Origin: Macrolepiota albuminosa
Lineage: Eukaryota; Basidiomycota; Agaricomycetes; Agaricales; Agaricaceae
Assembly: GCA_027475525.1 (NCBI GenBank)
Contig: JAMWFC010000049.1
Location: forward strand, 2,216,947 to 2,280,946
Direction: 5' to 3'
Length of the DNA: 64,000 bases
The notes beneath the pieces are model-generated. The model was not told where the DNA came from. It searched no databases and worked only from the letters and a program-made list of their open reading frames with translations. This document shows positions 31,205 through 41,369 of this stretch, piece by piece. Position 1 is the stretch's first letter, and each line of letters opens with the position of its first letter. Position numbers and translations under genes: made by a program.

Positions 31205-33638
31205 GGTGATGGAGGGATTGCTCAACCAGATCGAGCTGATGAAGAAGCAGCGCGTTGCAGCGCTGGAACAGATCAAACATGCGTCTAAGCGCAAAATTGC
31301 CATGGTTGAGGAACTGGCCGCCGAGGTCAAGAGGGCAAAATATCAGCCCAGTTGACTGGTCGACCCTCCACGGGCAAGGATGCCGTCAGATGTGCAATTC
31401 GTGCACCATGAGCAGCCTGCTCACCCCATGGCTTTGTCATCACGGTTACCCGAGTCGGGCCCTCAGGCTTCCTCCGAGTCGCTGGCTGCAGTCAGTGAAC
31501 CCTTGGCAGGCCTGTCCCTGGGTCAGCGGGAATCCGCATCCTCCCAGGCCCCACCTAGGGGGTCCAAAACCATCGCTGTGGCACCAAGAGTGCCCACTAC
31601 TGTTATTCCTCAAGCTGAGCCTGGAGGGAGAACTCTGGCACAAAATGCGCCTGCCCCTCTGGTGGCTCAGCCACCGTTTGGATCTTCTACCCCAGTCAAG
31701 TCGGGGTCAGTACGCCAACGTCGAGGCCGTAAGCCTCCTCTTGATGCCTCCAAGCTGGAGGTGATAGAGTTCCCAGCTGGCATTCCCACACAGGCCGGGA
31801 AGGTCTCGATGTTGTTTATGTTGCTTGTTACCGTGCTAGCACCGCAGGCACACTTTCCCGTGGTCGTCTTGACCACCGACCCTCGCTCTCCCGAGCAATA
31901 TGACGGTCTGGTGGTGACCTCGAAGAATTGTTCCATGCCTGAAAAAGGCAAAGCACCCGTGGCCTCCTTATCCGACGAGAGCGACTATGGAGAGTCGAGC
32001 TCGGAGCATGAGGAGGAGGCAGAGGAAGGGGAATCGGCGGCGGACCAATTTCAGCAAGTATCGCGCAATAAGCGCATAGCAAAGAAGAAGGCAATTCATG
32101 CCAAGGAGCTGCAGGCCCTCAAACTGAGGTCCAAGGATGAGTTTTCGGAGAGAATTCCCGATGGACTGTGGGTGAAGGTGTGGGGACCGCTCGATATCAA
32201 GCGAACAAATTTGTGCTTCAGGGGAGCACTCAGCCACTGCACTTATTACTTGTATCATTTGAATACTGTGCTGTTGGGAGCCGAGGCCAACCAGGCAGCG
32301 GCATATGAGTTTTTGTCTGGGCACCATGCTAGCATTGTTTACAAGTATTCTCCTCGTGGCCTTCCTTGCACGCCATTAGAGCTGGATCAGCTCTACAAAT
32401 ATTATTCAAACGAGCATGCTCCCCGTCACAAACAGGTTACTGCCTACCTCCTCATCATGGAGCTTCAGATGTTCGCCCAGCGAACTGATGAGTCATTACA
32501 TGACTGAACAATGATGCTCCTGATGAAGGACCTGCGCTATCAAGGCCTTGTCAACTCAGCCCAGGGGACAGATGACCTTGCGCTCGTCGAGCGCTGACAC
32601 ATTCTGGGGTGCTTTCTGCGCACGAAAGAAGACAGCTCGACTGCGCTGTGCATAATGCGTGCTCAAGACCCTTCCACTCCGTTCGACCTGGATCAGCTGG
32701 TGCAGTACGCGCTGATCTTTGGTCATCTGGAAATGGAAAACACGTATCAAGGCATTGCGGTCAACCATGCCTACCGCATGCACTGGCGAACCCTCTTTGG
32801 GTTCGCCTTATGCTGAGCTCTTTGCGCTCACAGCACAGCCAAGCCTGTGATCATGCGGCGTATGACCCTCGTCATGGCCCGCCCGGGTCTTTACCGTGAG
32901 GCTATCGCCTCTTATGATGCCATGTTCCCTGACCAGCCGTTTGAGCCCCAGAGAGGGCACCAGCTGGAACTTCATCCCGTGCACATACCAGACGAGTTTG
33001 CATGGAACTTTTTGGATGACGACGTGTTACGTGTCTTACTGCACAACTGGATACCTGCCGACTGGGTGGACCACGCTTATACATATGGAGTGGTCTTCCT
33101 AGAGCAGCAATTCCACGCCCCCATGATGTCTATGGACATCTTCCGCAACATAGACAACGAGCGCATAGAGTGCTTGAATAAATACGGCACCCCTCCCGCA
33201 ATCCCACAATGGGATGGCTGGCGTGAGATGACCAAAGACGATCATTATTGTCTTATGTTCAAGCACAATGAGGAAAGTTGTCTCACCAAAAACCCCGAGG
33301 CCAATGGCCTCTACTATCTCATTGGCATGGACCCAAACCAGGTCCGCCTCCTAAAACGCATGGCAGCGCATGACTTGCCTGCAGCTGACATGGACCCAGG
33401 CCAGGTCAATCTCCTGTCACGCATGGCAGAGCATGGTACGCTCACCACCAAAGCTTTAGCGATTCACGTCGCACTAACTGAGTCTATGGTGGTAGACATG
33501 CCTGTAGCCAAGGGGCCTATCACCCCACCGAGGACGGAATCAGCGCCTCCCCCTTCCACGATTAACGTCACACTGGAGGAGGAGTCAATGGTGACTGAGA
33601 CGGGAGCGGGTGCGGGAGCATCGCCGGATGGGTCCTAG
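31205..33638 (+). pseudogene. Element B extra post-pol protein, 3' part
   Basis: This continues the frame cut at 17213. One frame spans 31205-33638 with TGA at 31353, 32505, 32595 and 32814. Visible parts: a Lys-rich helix (KKQRVAALEQIKHASKRK), a Ser/Pro/acidic middle (SSSEHEEEAEEGESAAD), then a C-terminal domain shared with A: HWRTLFGF, ARPGLYREA, VLRVLLHNWIP.DWVDHAYTYGV and IPQWDGWR. A hydrophobic run (MLFMLLVTVLA) near 31810 is not conserved in A, so an envelope role is not supported. No enzyme or binding motif is recognised. Conservation of the C-terminal block between two diverged elements suggests it served the element. Confidence 0.65.
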
Positions 33639-33997
33639 ACCCATATTTTGTTGTGTAGGTGCCTCCAAGTAATTCACTCGAAACATCTCAGCTGATATGC
33701 ACTTCAGAGTTGCGTGTATATACAGCGGACCCAGAGGAGGGGTCAATCAATTTTTGTTTTGCTATTTTGATATATATATAGTCCTACTGCCTCCACTGCT
33801 GGCACAACTTGCGCTCTTGTCTGATAAGGACTGCTTCCTATTGTGCTCAGAGGACACATTTACACTGCACATAAATGCTAATGCCTTGCAGCCATGCAAT
33901 ATGCGTGTTATTCATCTGTGGTTTGCACTATCGTGCATCCTTTATCTCGTTCCACCTCCCTTCCTAAAGACCGAGTATTTGGTCTCATTGGGGGGTA

Positions 33998-34170
33998 TGT
34001 AATGGAGTCATCCGTGTTATTAGCGTCAACAACGCTATAATCATTTAGTAGAGTATTATATAACACAACATCTTGTTTTCACTCTACGTACTAGTCAAAT
34101 CCGATACTGCGGTCTGATTTAGCACTGTGTGATACACACAAGATAGTTCTAACTCGTAACTCAGGTTACA
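33998..34170 (+). repeat. Element B right (3') LTR
   Basis: 173 bp, TGTAATGG...GGTTACA, preceded by a purine-rich TTGGGGGGTA tract and followed by the target duplication CGCAG (34171-34175). The 3' LTR of A has the same TTGGGGGGT tract before it. Confidence 0.95.
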
Positions 34171-34175
34171 CGCAG

Positions 34176-35004
34176 CCTGTTTGGGTTTGTGCTTGTACGC
34201 GCCCTCAGCACCAGCCGCCCCTCCAAGACCACGGTACACAAGTACCTGGCCTATGTCTTTGCAAGGCCAGGCCTCTACAAAGAGGCCGTGGCCAAGTATG
34301 AGGCGGCTACGGGGCAAGTCTTTGTGCCCCTCCATGCCGACGACCCTAATTTTGAGGCTCAGGCTGTGGACATCCTGGAAGCATCAGCTTCCGTGTTCAC
34401 CACTTCGGACACGTTACGTGTCCTGCTTCACAACCAAATTCCAGTCAGCTGGGCTGACCATGCCTATACCTATGGGGTCACCTACTTGGCCCACCTCTTC
34501 TTCAGCGACAGCTGGCTCTACAATGAGGCGGCCGCTATCAACGATGAGAGGCTGCAACGCCTCGACCATTACAGTACACCCCAGTCCATTGCTCAGTGGG
34601 ATGGGTGGCGCAAGGCCACCATTGGCGATTGACAATGCCTGATGCTCCAGCAGCAGGACAGTCGTCATGCTTACAACGACGCATTCAACAAGGGGATGTA
34701 CCTCCTCATCGGGCAAGACATTCATGCCTGCCATATCTGGACGTGCCAGTACCCGTCTGACACTGGGGATCTTCCTGATCCCCCACCACCTATCCCGGGG
34801 TTGATCATTGACTCCACTTTCACACTGTCCCCCCTCCAGGACTATGACAACTCCCTGCCAGTAGCAGGGCCTTCAGGCACTTCCTATGAGCCCACACCCA
34901 AAGATGAACTCCTTGACTACGACATGGATGATGCGACTGCCGATCCATTCCGGAAGCCTGAGGACTCTCCTATTGCCCCCATCCCTGACTTACCAATGGC
35001 CTGA
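34176..35004 (+). pseudogene. Element A extra post-pol protein, 3' part
   Basis: This resumes the frame cut at 8826: HWR-SLFGF, then ARPGLYKEA, TLRVLLHNQIPVSWADHAYTYGV, DERLQRLDHYSTP and IAQWDGWRKAT, each matching B. One TGA (34630-34632) interrupts before an acidic Pro-rich tail ending at 35004, 45 bp before the LTR. Together with 6517-8826 the original protein was about 1045 residues. Confidence 0.7.
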
Positions 35005-35049
35005 CCGTCGTATTATTTTGAGACTGTAGTTCGGTCTGATTGGGGGGTG

Positions 35050-35288
35050 TGTAGCGTAGTCCGCTATGTGGCATTGACCACATAGCTTATACTTACAGTA
35101 GTAGTTAATATTATATTATATTTATTATAATATAATATTATTTACATTATAATATATATATATAGTTATACCAGCTGCTTACAAAGCAGCTTATTTTTTG
35201 TTCTGTACTACATAGTCAATAGACTGGACTGGTCTGATTCTGTGCAGTGTGAACATTAAGCTCTCACAATACCTGTAACTTTGTTACA
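35050..35288 (+). repeat. Element A 3' LTR
   Basis: 239 bp, TGTAGCGTAG...CTTTGTTACA, preceded by a TTGGGGGGTG purine tract. It contains a long A/T-only stretch (35105-35165). The sequence is unlike the B LTR apart from the ends. The partner lies outside the window; the border is set by the tract, the terminal TG..CA and resumption of gene J right after it. Confidence 0.8.
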
Positions 35289-35600
35289 GGCACGTTCCTC
35301 CGCCGGTGCGCCGATACCACTCGCCCCAGCAAGTCGAGGCCCCACTCCACCCTGGGGGTCGTCATGTCTGGGCGCTGCCCCTCCTGCAGCAATGCAAGTG
35401 CTGCAGCCGCTCCGTCCAGGAGCAAACGGTGCTCCTGGGCCCCGCCTGGAAATGTCAATGGAAGGCCAAATCTGAGAAAAAAAAAGAGACTCACTTAACG
35501 CGGCCATGCGGGCCACCACTACATCCCGGCACAGATCCTCCACCAACCCCTGACTCTCCGGGAGCCCCACCCCTTGCCCCAGCCTCGCCCGCAACGCTAA
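35289..35600 (-). pseudogene. Gene J relic: homologue of the C antisense gene, hit by A and E
   Basis: On the minus strand, coding sequence (RLGQGVGLPESQGLVEDLCRD, upstream part of a helical region) leads to a 49-bp intron at 35446-35494 (GTGAGT donor, CCAG end). It continues as AQEHRLLLDGAAAALALLQEG...LLGRVVSAHRRRNVP. The same words and the same phase-1 intron position occur in the gene of C (20388-20435; EHRLLLDGGAS...LLAAHRRRNVIVP). Element A truncates it on the left at 35288 and the LTR of E on the right at 35601. The rest of the gene is not in the window on either side, so whether it was a host gene or itself element cargo is unknown. Confidence 0.65.
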
Positions 35601-36531
35601 TGACGCCCAAAGTTTGGTCAGTAGCAAATATAACTATAGTGTTACCATACCAAAAAACTTGTGTTGGGCATGCTAAAAGTGATGTGGGAGTTCTGGGCAG
35701 GTCCCAGAGAACGCGCCTGTGAAATTGAAATAAAGTCGGTAAGGGGGTCGGCAAGTGTCAAGCGCTAAGGTAAAACGCCTAGGAAAGAAGCAGTAAGTGA
35801 ACATGGCAATGTCAACGGCAAGAACACGGTAAGCTTAGCGAGGTCTAAGCATCATTAATGCCTGCTGTAGCTGCAAGGCATGAATAATTCAAAGGCTAGC
35901 AATAGTCTGCAACTGCCAATGAGTTCGACGTTGCCAACCATAAATGAGGTCTTGAGCGTAAGGGAGACTGAAGTAAGGGGAGCAGGAAACTCTGTTCTCT
36001 GGTTCTCTTATGTATGTACAAGTCGGTAAGTACTTTTATACTACAATGAGTTCACCGTCACCAGTGACCAATGACGCCAAAGTGCGGTAAACTAGAAAGT
36101 TTTATAGGGGTAGCTCCAATGGTTTCAGATCCCTACCGTCCATTCAAGACCCTTAGCAGCCCCAGGCGGCAGATTGCGACGCTAAACCATCAATCCATCA
36201 CCCTTCTGTCTGTCAGAACACCTAAGCGATGTCAGGTGCCAGATCAAGGTGCTAAGCGGTGTCAGACACCAAGGTCAAACACCAAGCTGTCCATCAGTTT
36301 TTGATAGATCATCAGGCTTCTCCCTAAGCACTGTCATTAGTGACTGATGCCATCTGTCAGTTGTCATTCTGTCTGCCATCAGCGCTATTACTGATCGGAT
36401 CTGCTTCTTGCTGTGCGCAGCCATCAAATATTGCCAAAATTGGTTAATTAGCGCATGCTAAGGTATCCTGAGCCTGTGCTGTGTTGCCGTCGCCTGCTGT
36501 TGATGCACTGATCCTGTATGGGGTCCTATCA
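35601..36531 (-). repeat. Element E 3' LTR
   Basis: About 931 bp, from TGATAGGACC (36531, minus strand) to GGGCGTCA (35601). TATAAAAG near 36033-36040 (minus) is a promoter candidate. A second internal TTTGGCGTCA at 36071 offers a shorter alternative of 461 bp; the longer form is preferred because its layout matches the D LTR and coding sequence of gene J resumes immediately outside it. GCTAA at 35596-35600 would be the target duplication, but the other copy is lost. Confidence 0.6.
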
Positions 36532-36701
36532 TCTCCCCCCAACTGAAAAATTGACTGTCCTCAGTCACCAAATATGGTTACCGTTACCGTTTTTGTGACA
36601 AGTGGTCCGTGCATTCTTGAGATTTTGTTTATAGTCCTGGCGCGTGAGTTTGGACTTCGTTTCTTCCCCCATCTTTACCTGGCGCTCAAAAAAAACAAAA
36701 T

Positions 36702-38555
36702 ATGTCTTTCCATATTCCAACTCCGCCCCCCATGCCTACTCAAGCAGCTCAAGAAGCCGCTTCCACCTACGTCGCCAAGGCCAACCATTTTATTTGCCAT
36801 ATCAAGGGTGTTGGTGCCAAGACATCCCCAAACTTAGTGGTTGGCGTTATAAAGCTGCTAGAGAAATGGTATGAGGTGAGAGTCCTTGGCGTTGGTTGGG
36901 ATTGTGAAATCGAGGTACGGGAGTGGTGCCATGCACAGTATGTTGATAATCGTGGCACCGAGTGGTTAGCGCCTTTCTCCTGCTTTGTAAGTTTCCTTGC
37001 TGCTTGCTGTGTCGCTTAGCTGATTGTTCCCTAGGCGCCTCCCCCTGTCACCACTATTGAAGATGAGCTTGAGGACATTCTTTCTGGCACGTTGCCAATG
37101 ACCGTAAGCGCATCGGCAACTGAGTAAGTAGCTTCTGACCTTTTCTTCTCTAGCTATGGACTGAACTATCTCCCCGTAGTAAACAAGAGGTACTGGAGCC
37201 CCTTGCTCGCTTGCAGATCAAGCAGGAACAGGAGGAGGCTGCTGCCGCTGCTGCCACACATTCCTTGGCAGTGGCAAGGGCAGAGCTTGCCAAGGAGCAG
37301 AAGAAGGAGTCCGTTGCCAAGGGTTCCAGCAAGGGGTCTCACGCCGGCAGTGTTCAGAGCCCCACACTGCCGGCAGGCACACAGGGTTCGCCTTCAAAGC
37401 CTAGCAAGGCTTTGAAGAAAAAGGTGAGTCTGCTGTTGTTGGCGTCTCTTCTTACCGATGGTGACTTTTGCTAGTCTCACAAGGGGAAGGGCCCTCAATA
37501 TGAGGTATGCTGTAGTAACTCTTTGCCGACTTTTCTACTGACTCTCTCCCAGCTCCCTAGTCAGACAATGTTTGACGACAAGGAGTTGAGGGGTTTGCTC
37601 TTGCTGCGCCAGGAAGACGTAGTCATGGATGAGGGTATTGAGGGAGGAGTGGAGTTGCCCGAGATGAAGAACAAGTGCACGGTTTCCCTGGTGACACGCC
37701 AGGAGTTTAAGGATTCACGTGGAGCAGTAAGTTGCCTTAGCTTTTCGTATGATTCTGGTTCTCAAGTAAGGGTAGTGTGACAAATGCTGGGCCGATAACG
37801 ACCCTGAAAGTTGCTGGTTCCCCACTGGTGCCCAACCTTGTTACCGCTGCGGCACTCTCAAACGTGCTTGTACGATCGATGGTGCCAAGAGTTGTGAGCG
37901 TGGTGGAGCACCTGATCTCTTTGTCGAGAAGACCTTTTCCCAGGCGGTTTTGGTGAAGCGGGCTAGGGAGTTCGTCAAGGGGGAACATAAGGAGGTTGCC
38001 ACTGAGAGAGCGGCAAAGATCAGCAAGTCCTCCTTGGTGCTGCTGACGTGCCAAGGAGATGAATTGGAATCAGTTGAAAAGCGTGGCGCTGGCGAGCACC
38101 AGGAAAAATGCAAGGCCCCCTCCCCAAGCAAGGGCAAGAGTAAGGCCAAGCACGTATGCATCAAGTCGCCCCCCTCCTCTCCAACTGCTGAGGACACGGA
38201 GATGAGGGAACTTGGAGAAGCTCTTGCTGCCAGCTGCCTCCCTCCCGTTAGCGGTGAGGCTGGTCCCAGTCGCTTATTGTCCCCCCTCACCTTGCCTGAA
38301 AACGCGCCAATCAATGTTTCGACTACTGGCGCCCAAGGAGAGGAGGGTGACATCATAATGGGAGAGCCAACTAGCACGCAGGAGTTAGCCGGGGAGGAGG
38401 AAACACGTGGAGGGTCACTGAGTCGTGAGGAGGTAGAGGGCGGCAATGAGGATGCCGAGGGGGAAATGGAGGAGACTTTGCGGGACGTCCCTGGCAAGTC
38501 CCAGGAGTTGCCAATGGTGGAATTATGGCTTTGTGGCTCCGGTATTCCAACTTGA
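36702..38555 (+). CDS. Intact antisense zinc-cluster gene carried by element E, six exons
   Basis: Exons 36702-36986, 37035-37103, 37154-37423, 37475-37504, 37553-37726 and 37776-38555, joined by five phase-0 introns of 48-51 bp with GTAAGT/GTAAGC/GTGAGT/GTATGC donors and TAG or CAG ends. The product is 535 residues with no stop or shift. It has an N-terminal domain (FICHIKGVGAKTSPNLVVGVIKLL), an Ala/Glu coiled coil and Lys-rich stretch (exon 3), and a Cys-rich motif at the start of exon 6: CDKCWADNDPESC, then CYRCGTLKRAC. This is a C-x2-C-x8-C...C-x2-C-x6-C pattern like a variant Zn2Cys6 cluster. The tail is acidic and Ser-rich. It is clean although the retroelement genes around it are ruined. 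A DNA- or RNA-binding regulator is plausible; the function is not known. Confidence 0.75.
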
Positions 38556-39123
38556 CCAGGAGTATGGATACCTTGCTGGAGTATCAAGCTGACTGCAACG
38601 AGGCTCTGGAGTGGCAAACCCTCAACCATGTGCAAGTTGGTGACCTCTTGCCGCTTGACGACTCCTTGTTGCTTACAAAAGATGAAGACTGACGGACCTC
38701 AGGGTAGACAGGCTGTTTGTACATAGATTTTTGTTTGTTACTGAACTCGCAAATATACCTCTTGCCGCCTTCTCGCTGAGTGGAAGGATAAGTCCTGTAA
38801 TCTGAGTTAGCGCAGCAGCAGAGAGCAAAGAAAGTAAAGCAAAGAGAAAGCAAGCAGCAAGTATTCTAAGGTAGGTTTTAGCAAGAGGAGTTGTAGGTGT
38901 GGGACTTGAACAAATTTTTGAGGAAAAAGGGAAACACTCAGTAAATCATCATAGCAAAAAACCCTTGCCGAGAGTTGTGCAAGGCGCTTAAGCATTGGCG
39001 ACTTGCTAGCGCTGCGGCTTGACTATGTAAGGAAGTGTCTGTTGGATATAGTACAGTAAGTGTTGGCAAGAAAGATAAGTAAGGTAAGTAATAGAAAAAG
39101 AGAGCTTATCAATATAGTCTTTT
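38556..39123. other. Space between the E antisense gene and the end of E pol
   Basis: 568 bp separate two converging stops. No open frame of note; AT-rich with AG-rich runs (38815-38860). It probably contains both 3' untranslated regions. Confidence 0.3.
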
Positions 39124-40922
39124 CTAATCATTTTCTTCTTCTTCAACCAGAGTCAGCAAATCATCATCATCCAATAAGTCAGTTTCTTCAAGTTTCCTGA
39201 GTTTAGCGGTGTCAATATCTAGCGCTTCCAGTGGCAAGTCAACATGTTCTCTAGCGAGGTATGGCACTAGGCAAAAGGCGGCAACAGGTTGATGCAGTAC
39301 TGAACCATCTAATTCACAGAGCACGTAAGCACCTCCACGGTTACGAGAGATAACTACCAAAGGTCCAAGATAGCGCGGGCACATTTTCTTATTGTATGAG
39401 GTTTCAATTTTGGAGTTGCGCATAAGCACTAGCGCTCCTTTCAGGAAGTTGTCATCCTTGATAGTAGCGCTATGTTTGGTTTTGAATTGTAGGGCTGCTT
39501 GGCAACGGGCACTAAAGACTACCTCGTGGAGTCACTCTAAATCTTCTTTCCTTTGCTGGAGATCAATAGCTTGTCTGGCAATCAGATTGGTAGTTGCTAA
39601 GATACTGTTGGGCGCTGGTTGTAGATAAGTTGCTTCTATAATGTTGGCAGGAAGTAAAGGATGGGTGCCAGTAGCCACGTAATAGGGAGAACAACCCATG
39701 CGCTTACAAATGGTAACTCTTTCCAACCAAAATACTGAATATGTCGCCTCACTCCAACGAGACTCGTCGCCATCGACCGCCTTGAAGAGCGCTTGCCGAA
39801 CATCAAAGTGGGGTCTCTCTACCAGGCCATTGGCACGTTTGTTGTAGCCAGATACTCAAATGTGATGGATGTTGTATTTCTTGGTGAGATATGTTAGCAC
39901 TTTGATAATTGGTGCACCATTATCTGTGACAATTTCTCTTAGCGCTCCCCAACGGCAAATGACGTCCTCAAATAGCCACTTGGCGACGGCCTCCATATTT
40001 TCTCTCTGAAGCATTCAAAATTCAGGCCAGTGGATTAGCAAGCAACAACCTTGAATAATGTACTTGTAGCGACCAGATTTGGGCATGTGCATGGTATTGA
40101 CGTAGATTTTGCTAAAGAGGGGAGCTGGCGTTGCAACGGTTGGCGGGATAAGCACTTGGCATGTTTGCTGAATTTGGCAGAGGTGGCAAGTCCTAATGTA
40201 CCAGGCGATGTCAGCACTAGCGTGTGGCCACCAGAATCGTTCTAACAAAGAGGCTCAGGTAGCATACAAACCTCTATGTCCTAGTTTGTCATGCATGGCA
40301 TGCAGGACTCGTAAGCGACTTTCTGGCTTGATGATTAGCTTGTGAGCGCCATCTTGATTTTGTCACCAAAGATGGTTGTTGTTAAAGAAGAAACGGGTAG
40401 CGTATCGGATAAAGGTTGCAAACTGTTCATCAGTAAGGCCTGCTGGTCGCTTGAGGTCTTGTATCCATTGTTCAACTATTAACAAGCGACTGTCTTCCAC
40501 CTTTGCCTTGGCGGATCGGGGAATGGCATCGTAGGTCAGGTTTCTACTGTCTTCTCTTAGCAGATGAGGTTCTTGTACGACTTTTATGGGAGGCGAGTTT
40601 TGACCGAAAATGCTTGCCGTGTAGAATGTGTGAGGTGCGCTGAAGGTCTCAGGGTGGTAAGGGACAATGGGATGTAGAAGGATACTGGCAGGCTGTTGGC
40701 ATTGTAGTAGGGGAATTGGCTGTTGTATGAGGTGCACAAAACCATGTAATTGGTCGATCCAGTCCTTGAAATTGCTATCAGCTTGTGGATCCACTGCCAG
40801 GTCGCCAGGCTGCCGTGGTCACCTAGAGAGTCCATCTGGTCCATGGATAGAGCTCTTGACGTGTACCAACTCAAAGTGAAACATGAGGATAGCGACTACC
40901 CACCGGTTCATACTAGCAGATG
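39124..40922 (-). pseudogene. Element E integrase and end of RNase H, broken
   Basis: On the minus strand the frame resumes after the solo LTR as ASMNRWVVAILMFHFELVHV, the end of RNase H. Then comes a linker, the integrase zinc region (HDKLGHRGLYAT...CHLCQIQQ), core pieces VNTMHM, IVTDNGAP and RANGLVERPHFDVRQAL, and a C-terminal domain (MCPRYLGPLVVISRNRGGAYVLCELDGSV) that aligns with F. Stops interrupt several times, for example TGA in place of Trp in DLE-LHEVV and after PEF and HHI. The asparagine after the second Asp suggests VTDN, as in F. Confidence 0.8.
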
Positions 40923-40927
40923 GCTGG

Positions 40928-41364
40928 TGTCAGGGGACTCCTCATTTCTTCCTTTTCTCACTCCTTATCTCTTCACTCTCCTTCCATTCATTCTCTTACT
41001 TCTTCTGACACTATTTCATTTTACTGTTTCTATTCTTTCAACACTATCTGTTAGTACCACTCTCAGCCCTTGAGATGCTCTGGTTCTTTAGCCACTATTC
41101 AGACAAGTATGGGCCCACTCAGCACTGCTTCCAGACCGCTTACGAGTTTTTAAGGTTTTGTTGTACTGTACAGTTGTTTCCCACGCTTCAGAGGCCCCAG
41201 AAGCGTCCAACCTGGCATAGGGAATCCCTAGACTTGTTCTCTTTGGATCTTCCTCTGCCAGGTGAGTAGCTACCTTGATATTGTCAGTATATATTCTAAT
41301 ACACTTTGGATCTCCCTCTGCCAGCTGTGTGACTGAGCCACAGCCTCTAGAGGTCGCCCTTACA
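40928..41364. mobile_element. Solo LTR in the E RNase H region
   Basis: 437 bp, TGTCAGGGGACT...GCCCTTACA, flanked by GCTGG at 40923-40927 and 41365-41369. Removing it and one copy joins NPDIQ to PSASMNRW in frame. A pyrimidine-rich block (40950-41060) lies inside. It resembles no other LTR in the window beyond its ends. Confidence 0.9.
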
Positions 41365-41369
41365 GCTGG

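Larger units (their letters stand above)
8827..34170 (+). mobile_element. Ty3/Gypsy LTR retrotransposon B, inserted in A and split by C
   Basis: B has 173-bp LTRs at 8827-8999 and 33998-34170, both TGTAA...TTACA, flanked by the duplication CGCAG. Without insert C (17214-31199) it is about 11.4 kb. Gag through chromodomain lie in one continuous frame (9111-16490), followed by a separate frame of about 976 codons. The two LTRs differ at 6 of 173 positions, all transitions and five in CpG context. That is more than the C LTR pair, consistent with B being older than the element nested in it. No TGG-type primer-binding site follows the left LTR. Confidence 0.95.
1..35288 (+). mobile_element. Ty3/Gypsy LTR retrotransposon A, 5' end outside the window, split by B
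   Basis: Element A is read on the plus strand as gag (5-1740), protease (1777-2514), RT/RNase H (to 5014), integrase and chromodomain (to 6349), an extra frame (6517-8826, resuming at 34176-35004) and a 3' LTR (35050-35288). Everything from 8827 to 34170 is the inserted element B plus its own inserts, followed by a second copy of the 5-bp target CGCAG. The 5' LTR lies upstream of base 1, so its age cannot be judged here. The domain order with integrase last places A in Ty3/Gypsy. Many in-frame stops and some frameshifts make it defective. It shares an RT signature (GDCNAPATFQ) with B and H. Confidence 0.9.

Noticed and set aside
31800..31870. Extra protein of A/B as an envelope protein
   Set aside because: One hydrophobic run exists in B only; A has none at that place, and there is no signal peptide or cleavage site.
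35095..35170. AT-only stretch as an origin or centromere-like signal
   Set aside because: It lies within the 239-bp LTR of element A and is part of that repeat.
36071..36531. Shorter LTR for element E ending at 36071
   Set aside because: The TTTGGCGTCA there fits an LTR end, but the sequence after it holds the TATA box and gene J resumes only at 35600; kept as an alternative.
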